Shown in pieces: positions 5,755 through 8,258 of a stretch of 8,258 nucleotides of DNA; position 1 is the first letter of the stretch; the number at the start of each line of letters is the position of its first letter. Position numbers and translations under genes: made by a program. The stretch comes from an uncultured Lachnospiraceae bacterium. GTDB lineage: Bacteria; Bacillota; Clostridia; Lachnospirales; Lachnospiraceae. The DNA lies in contig CAJOPI010000241.1 of assembly GCA_905236275.1 (NCBI GenBank), positions 1 through 8,258 of the forward strand, read 5' to 3'. The notes below the pieces were generated by a model. The model searched no databases and had not been told where the DNA came from. It saw nothing but the letters and a program-made list of their open reading frames with translations.

Positions 5755-6372
5755 CTACTCTGTTTTTATGACATATACAAGTATCTTTTCTCTTTTATCC
5801 TCTTCCAAAAATATATCCCTACAGTTTATTTCGTCAAGAATCACCAACTCGTCCCGTTTTTCGAGAAATGAAATATACTCGTCTGACGGGTAATAAAAGA
5901 AAAGGAGCAGTTCCCTCGGAGAAGTTTCGAAGGACTCCCATATCCTCACCAATACTGCCTCAAGCACCTCGACAGAAAAAGGGTTGAAAAAATAAAATCT
6001 GTCAGCTTCAGGCGGCACCGGCTGACTTTCAGCAGACTGATTTATAAATTCGCATCTGCGTCCTGATACTGCACCGGCTTTATTCGAAATTGCAGTCTCA
6101 AAAATCCTTCTGTCGTACTCAATTCCAACAGACCTGCATCGTGTATGATATGAGAGAAAGAAATCCACTCTTCCCTTTCCGGAACCATAATCTATAAGGG
6201 TATTTTTCTTCGTTATATAGCCGGAATTTGCCAGACGTTCAAGAACCCGATAGGGCGTAGGCTCATATGGGTAATTAAAGCGGTTCGCCATCGTGTCATC
6301 ACGTCCTGTAGTTCTGATATTTAAGTTTTTATCGTACTCTGTTTCTTCCATCAGAAATTTATTCCATCCCAT
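5755..6372 (-). CDS. Class I SAM-dependent methyltransferase, substrate unknown
   Basis: A 205-residue cytoplasmic Rossmann-fold methyltransferase. The SAM-binding motif I is LIDYGSGKGR at 59-68, the acidic residue after strand 2 is Glu85/Asp87 in GIEYDRR, and the strand-4 motif is FYFFNPFS at 126-133. The first part, EYDKNLNIRTTG then YPYEPTPYRVLE, is typical of a family of small stand-alone methyltransferases in Firmicutes annotated only as class I SAM-dependent methyltransferase. NPFS is not the NPPY/F/W motif of adenine-N6 DNA methylases, so pairing with the neighbouring nuclease as a classic restriction-modification set is not supported. The ATG at 6372 overlaps the end of the AAA-ATPase-like gene by 14 bases but has a weak ribosome site. 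The ATG at 6351 (198 residues, 7 bases after that gene's stop) fits the usual N-terminus better and is about equally likely. Either way the two genes are coupled. Confidence 0.9.
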   Translation of the reverse strand: MGWNKFLMEETEYDKNLNIRTTGRDDTMANRFNYPYEPTPYRVLERLANSGYITKKNTLIDYGSGKGRVDFFLSYHTRCRSVGIEYDRRIFETAISNKAGAVSGRRCEFINQSAESQPVPPEADRFYFFNPFSVEVLEAVLVRIWESFETSPRELLLFFYYPSDEYISFLEKRDELVILDEINCRDIFLEEDKREKILVYVIKTE

Positions 6373-7954
6373 CTGTGGTCAGAGCTCTGTCGATTTTCTC
6401 TATCCTGCAAAAATGCTTCTTTTCCTTCGAGTCTTTATCATAGCTTATGCCAATGAGATAAATATCACCGCCAAAATTTATAAGCGACTCAGGATAACGT
6501 CTTTTCTTTATCTGCGCAATAGCTCCCTCTGCGGAACTGTTCCATTTAAGCTCAATCACAAGAACCGGATAACGTGAATCCTTCTTCGGCAAATATACTA
6601 TGTCCGCATAACCAATCCCCGAGGGCAGTTCTTCCCACTGTAAATAATTGTCCTTGTAGGTGTAATAGGCAAGCTTGATGACAGTTCTGAGACTTTCCTC
6701 CGTATTGTAATGCAGAGGTACCATCTCCTCTGAATGAACCTTCTCAATAGCAGCTGCGACAGCTTCCTCATTCATTTCAATAGTATCCATGAATAGTTTG
6801 TCGCTTTCTTTCAGTCGGTTAATTGTTTCCGCATTGTCGAGATGTCTCACAGCCCTTGCAAACTCTCTCCTGACCTCCTCATTCGGTATCCTTGCCGTTT
6901 CCTTACCGGAATTATAGGATAAATATCCCAAATGAATAAGGAGAGTCAAAACATCATCCCTGCCCCTGAAAGTAGTAAGGTCATTCGCAAATCCAAACGT
7001 ATCAACCTTTACATCGACTCCGGCAATCAGCTCCGCAACGGTCTTCGACATTCCCGAATACTCTTTTCCGATAAAGCTCATAAGGCTTGTCGCCGCAGAA
7101 GTTTCCGTCCAGTATGATGAAAATTCCTCATTGTATATCGCTTTCATTACAGAGTTAGGATTGTAAATAGCCCCTGTTTTTTTCATTTCATAGCCATCAT
7201 ACCAACGCTTCATTTCATTGAAATCGCAGTTATATTCATCACAAAGTGCCCTGACTTCAGCCTCGGTAAATCCTACATATTCCGAGAATTTACCTGCCTC
7301 AACCATCGAATATTCCTCAAAATCCGATATTGCCGACTGTGAACCGTCCTTCTTTATCGGAAGTATCCCTGTCATATATACTGCCGCAAAAATCTGTGCC
7401 GTAGACACACTACTCTTAAAAAGAGACCTTAGAAATTCAAGATAGGTTCGCTCGATCTGTGGTTCCTCCCTTACCGGTGCATCCCATTCGTCTATTATCA
7501 TTATGACCTTATGACCGGTAGATTTCACAAGATTCAGAAGTGTTGCGGGGAGCTCTCCCTTTATCTCCACATCACTGTGATATCGGTGTATTTCTTCAGA
7601 AATTTTTTCCTGTGAAAAATCCACCAAACGCCTGTAGCTGTCGCAATACGGCTTGATAAAAGTCATATCCAGATAAATAACATTATATTTATTTAAGTGT
7701 TCCTCATACGACTCAGACCTTGCAATTTCCAGTCCTTCAAACAAATCATGCGAATCACAGGAACAATCATAATATGCACAGAGCATCTGTGCAGCATAAG
7801 ACTTTCCAAAGCGGCGCGGGCGGCTTATGCAGGTTAATTTACGGTTGGTTTCGATAGTCTCATTTATAATCGAAATCATACCGGTTTTATCTACGTATCT
7901 TGTGTTCAATGCCTGCCTGAAACCCGCATTTCCAACATTAATATATGCACCCAT
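6359..7954 (-). CDS. AAA-ATPase-like protein with C-terminal PD-(D/E)XK nuclease-like domain
   Basis: A 531-residue protein of the AAA-ATPase_like plus PD-(D/E)XK (DUF1703) family, common in many copies in gut Clostridia and Bacteroidetes; its cellular role is not established. Numbering is from the upstream TTG at 7963 (subtract 3 for the ATG start chosen here). Domains: the family entry motif NVGNAGFRQALNTRYVDKTG at 9-28; P-loop variant SRPRRFGKSY at 47-56; Walker B VIMIIDEWD at 153-161; YMTGILPIKKDG at 196-207; RWYDGYEMKK and YNPNSVMKAI at 253-276. The nuclease-like core is GIGYADIVYLP at 449-459 (Asp454), VIELKW at 469-474 (Glu471, Lys473), then QIKKRRY at 484-490. All catalytic positions look intact. 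The ATG at 7954 has GAGGA 9 bases upstream; the TTG at 7963 would leave no spacing. It has its own promoter at 8022-8050 and overlaps the methyltransferase gene. A truncated relative lies at 4186-4281. Confidence 0.93.
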   Translation of the reverse strand: MGAYINVGNAGFRQALNTRYVDKTGMISIINETIETNRKLTCISRPRRFGKSYAAQMLCAYYDCSCDSHDLFEGLEIARSESYEEHLNKYNVIYLDMTFIKPYCDSYRRLVDFSQEKISEEIHRYHSDVEIKGELPATLLNLVKSTGHKVIMIIDEWDAPVREEPQIERTYLEFLRSLFKSSVSTAQIFAAVYMTGILPIKKDGSQSAISDFEEYSMVEAGKFSEYVGFTEAEVRALCDEYNCDFNEMKRWYDGYEMKKTGAIYNPNSVMKAIYNEEFSSYWTETSAATSLMSFIGKEYSGMSKTVAELIAGVDVKVDTFGFANDLTTFRGRDDVLTLLIHLGYLSYNSGKETARIPNEEVRREFARAVRHLDNAETINRLKESDKLFMDTIEMNEEAVAAAIEKVHSEEMVPLHYNTEESLRTVIKLAYYTYKDNYLQWEELPSGIGYADIVYLPKKDSRYPVLVIELKWNSSAEGAIAQIKKRRYPESLINFGGDIYLIGISYDKDSKEKKHFCRIEKIDRALTTDGME

Positions 7955-7966
7955 AATAATCAATCC

Positions 7967-8095
7967 TCAAACAAGTTCCCCTGCCTCGTATCTGCGTAAA
8001 TTGCCATTACGTATCATTTTTATAATAACACCAAGTGATACTGACGACAAGTTGCCATACTCCTCTCTTTTAACTATAAAAGTGCTAAACTTATC
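7967..8095 (-). pseudogene. Coding-like fragment upstream of the AAA-ATPase-like gene
   Basis: Forty-two codons are open from 8095 to TGA at 7967-7969, reading DKFSTFIVKREEYGNLSSVS then LGVIIKMIRNGNLRRYEAGE and LV. The reading looks like the C-terminus of a real protein, but there is no start codon and no ribosome site, and a TGA lies just upstream (8096-8098) with further open frame behind it. The stop overlaps the Shine-Dalgarno of the AAA-ATPase-like gene and the promoter at 8022-8050 lies within it. It is most likely debris of an older gene; chance cannot be excluded at this length. Confidence 0.3.
8022..8050 (-). promoter_or_regulatory. Promoter of the AAA-ATPase-like/methyltransferase operon
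   Basis: On the minus strand TTGTCG (8045-8050) and TATTAT (8022-8027) are separated by exactly 17 bases, a good SigA-type match. Transcription would start near 8015, leaving a leader of about 60 bases before the ATG at 7954. No other promoter-like pair is seen between the ATPase and methyltransferase genes, so one transcript should carry both. Confidence 0.5.
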
Positions 8096-8139
8096 TCATA
8101 TAGAACTTGCGGCAGATGAGGATATCAGTTCAGGACTTG

Positions 8140-8258
8140 TTACTCCAACTCAATCATACCTTTGCGAGAATTAAAATCTTCTATTACAGTCGCAATGGCT
8201 TCAGATATTTCTTCAGAAACATAGCTCATATTTCTGCCGGATTCAACAGCTTTAGAAA
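8140..8258 (-). CDS. C-terminal end of an unrecognised protein, cut by the window edge
   Basis: The last 38 codons of a minus-strand frame enter at the right edge and stop at TAA 8140-8142. They read KAVESGRNMSYVSEEISEAI then ATVIEDFNSRKGMIELE, an acidic, helical tail with the codon use of its neighbours. There is no membrane segment and no recognisable motif. The next gene, the AAA-ATPase-like protein, starts 185 bases downstream behind its own promoter, so the two are probably not one operon. It might also be a short remnant rather than a whole gene. Confidence 0.4.
   Translation of the reverse strand, partial: SKAVESGRNMSYVSEEISEAIATVIEDFNSRKGMIELE

Noticed and set aside
5755..7954. Classic restriction-modification pair
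   Set aside because: The methyltransferase has NPFS instead of a DNA-methylase catalytic motif and no target-recognition region, and the ATPase-nuclease family is not a known restriction enzyme.
7827..8174. 115-codon plus-strand frame
   Set aside because: It overlaps the start of the AAA-ATPase-like gene and its promoter, has no ribosome site, and the minus-strand readings are more protein-like.
1..8258. CRISPR array, tRNA, rRNA, transposase or integrase gene
   Set aside because: No regularly spaced repeats, no RNA-gene folds and no transposase or integrase motifs were found on either strand.

Overview
The window looks like an accessory stretch of a moderately AT-rich Firmicutes chromosome, most likely from a gut or rumen Lachnospiraceae (Butyrivibrio/Roseburia-like) bacterium. 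The reasons are Firmicutes-style Shine-Dalgarno sites, a Cache-type chemoreceptor, an AAA-ATPase-like/PD-(D/E)XK protein of the kind expanded in that family, and a DUF3990 gene. The taxonomy is an inference; no marker gene is present.

Layout: (1) 1-161 holds only a short palindrome and a probable bidirectional terminator. (2) 162-519, minus, is a broken small gene with an (AT)8 tract at its first frame change. (3) 573-2285, minus, is an intact methyl-accepting chemotaxis protein with a near-consensus sigma-70 promoter and its own terminator. (4) 2374-2969, minus, is a MATE exporter reduced to about a third of its length by two deletions. (5) 2988-3915, minus, is an overlapping two-gene cassette: a DUF3990 ADP-ribosyltransferase-like protein followed by a 156-residue acidic protein. 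(6) 3920-4281, minus, is a gene graveyard holding the first residues of an AAA-ATPase-like gene and two further fragments, flanked by 13-bp direct repeats. (7) 4492-5709, plus, is the only plus-strand gene: an exported protein with seven spaced repeats that suggest a beta-propeller. (8) 5755-7954, minus, is an overlapping pair, an AAA-ATPase-like/PD-(D/E)XK protein followed by a class I SAM methyltransferase, with a promoter in front and a strong hairpin behind. (9) 7967-8258, minus, holds the end of one unrecognised gene and a second coding-like fragment.

The two intact two-gene units are the most interesting parts. The DUF3990/acidic-protein pair has the architecture expected of a toxin-antitoxin or defence cassette. 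The ATPase-nuclease/methyltransferase pair is translationally coupled and transcribed as a unit. Neither has a function that the sequence proves. The broken MATE gene and the fragments around the DUF3990 cassette show that this part of the chromosome has undergone repeated insertion and deletion.
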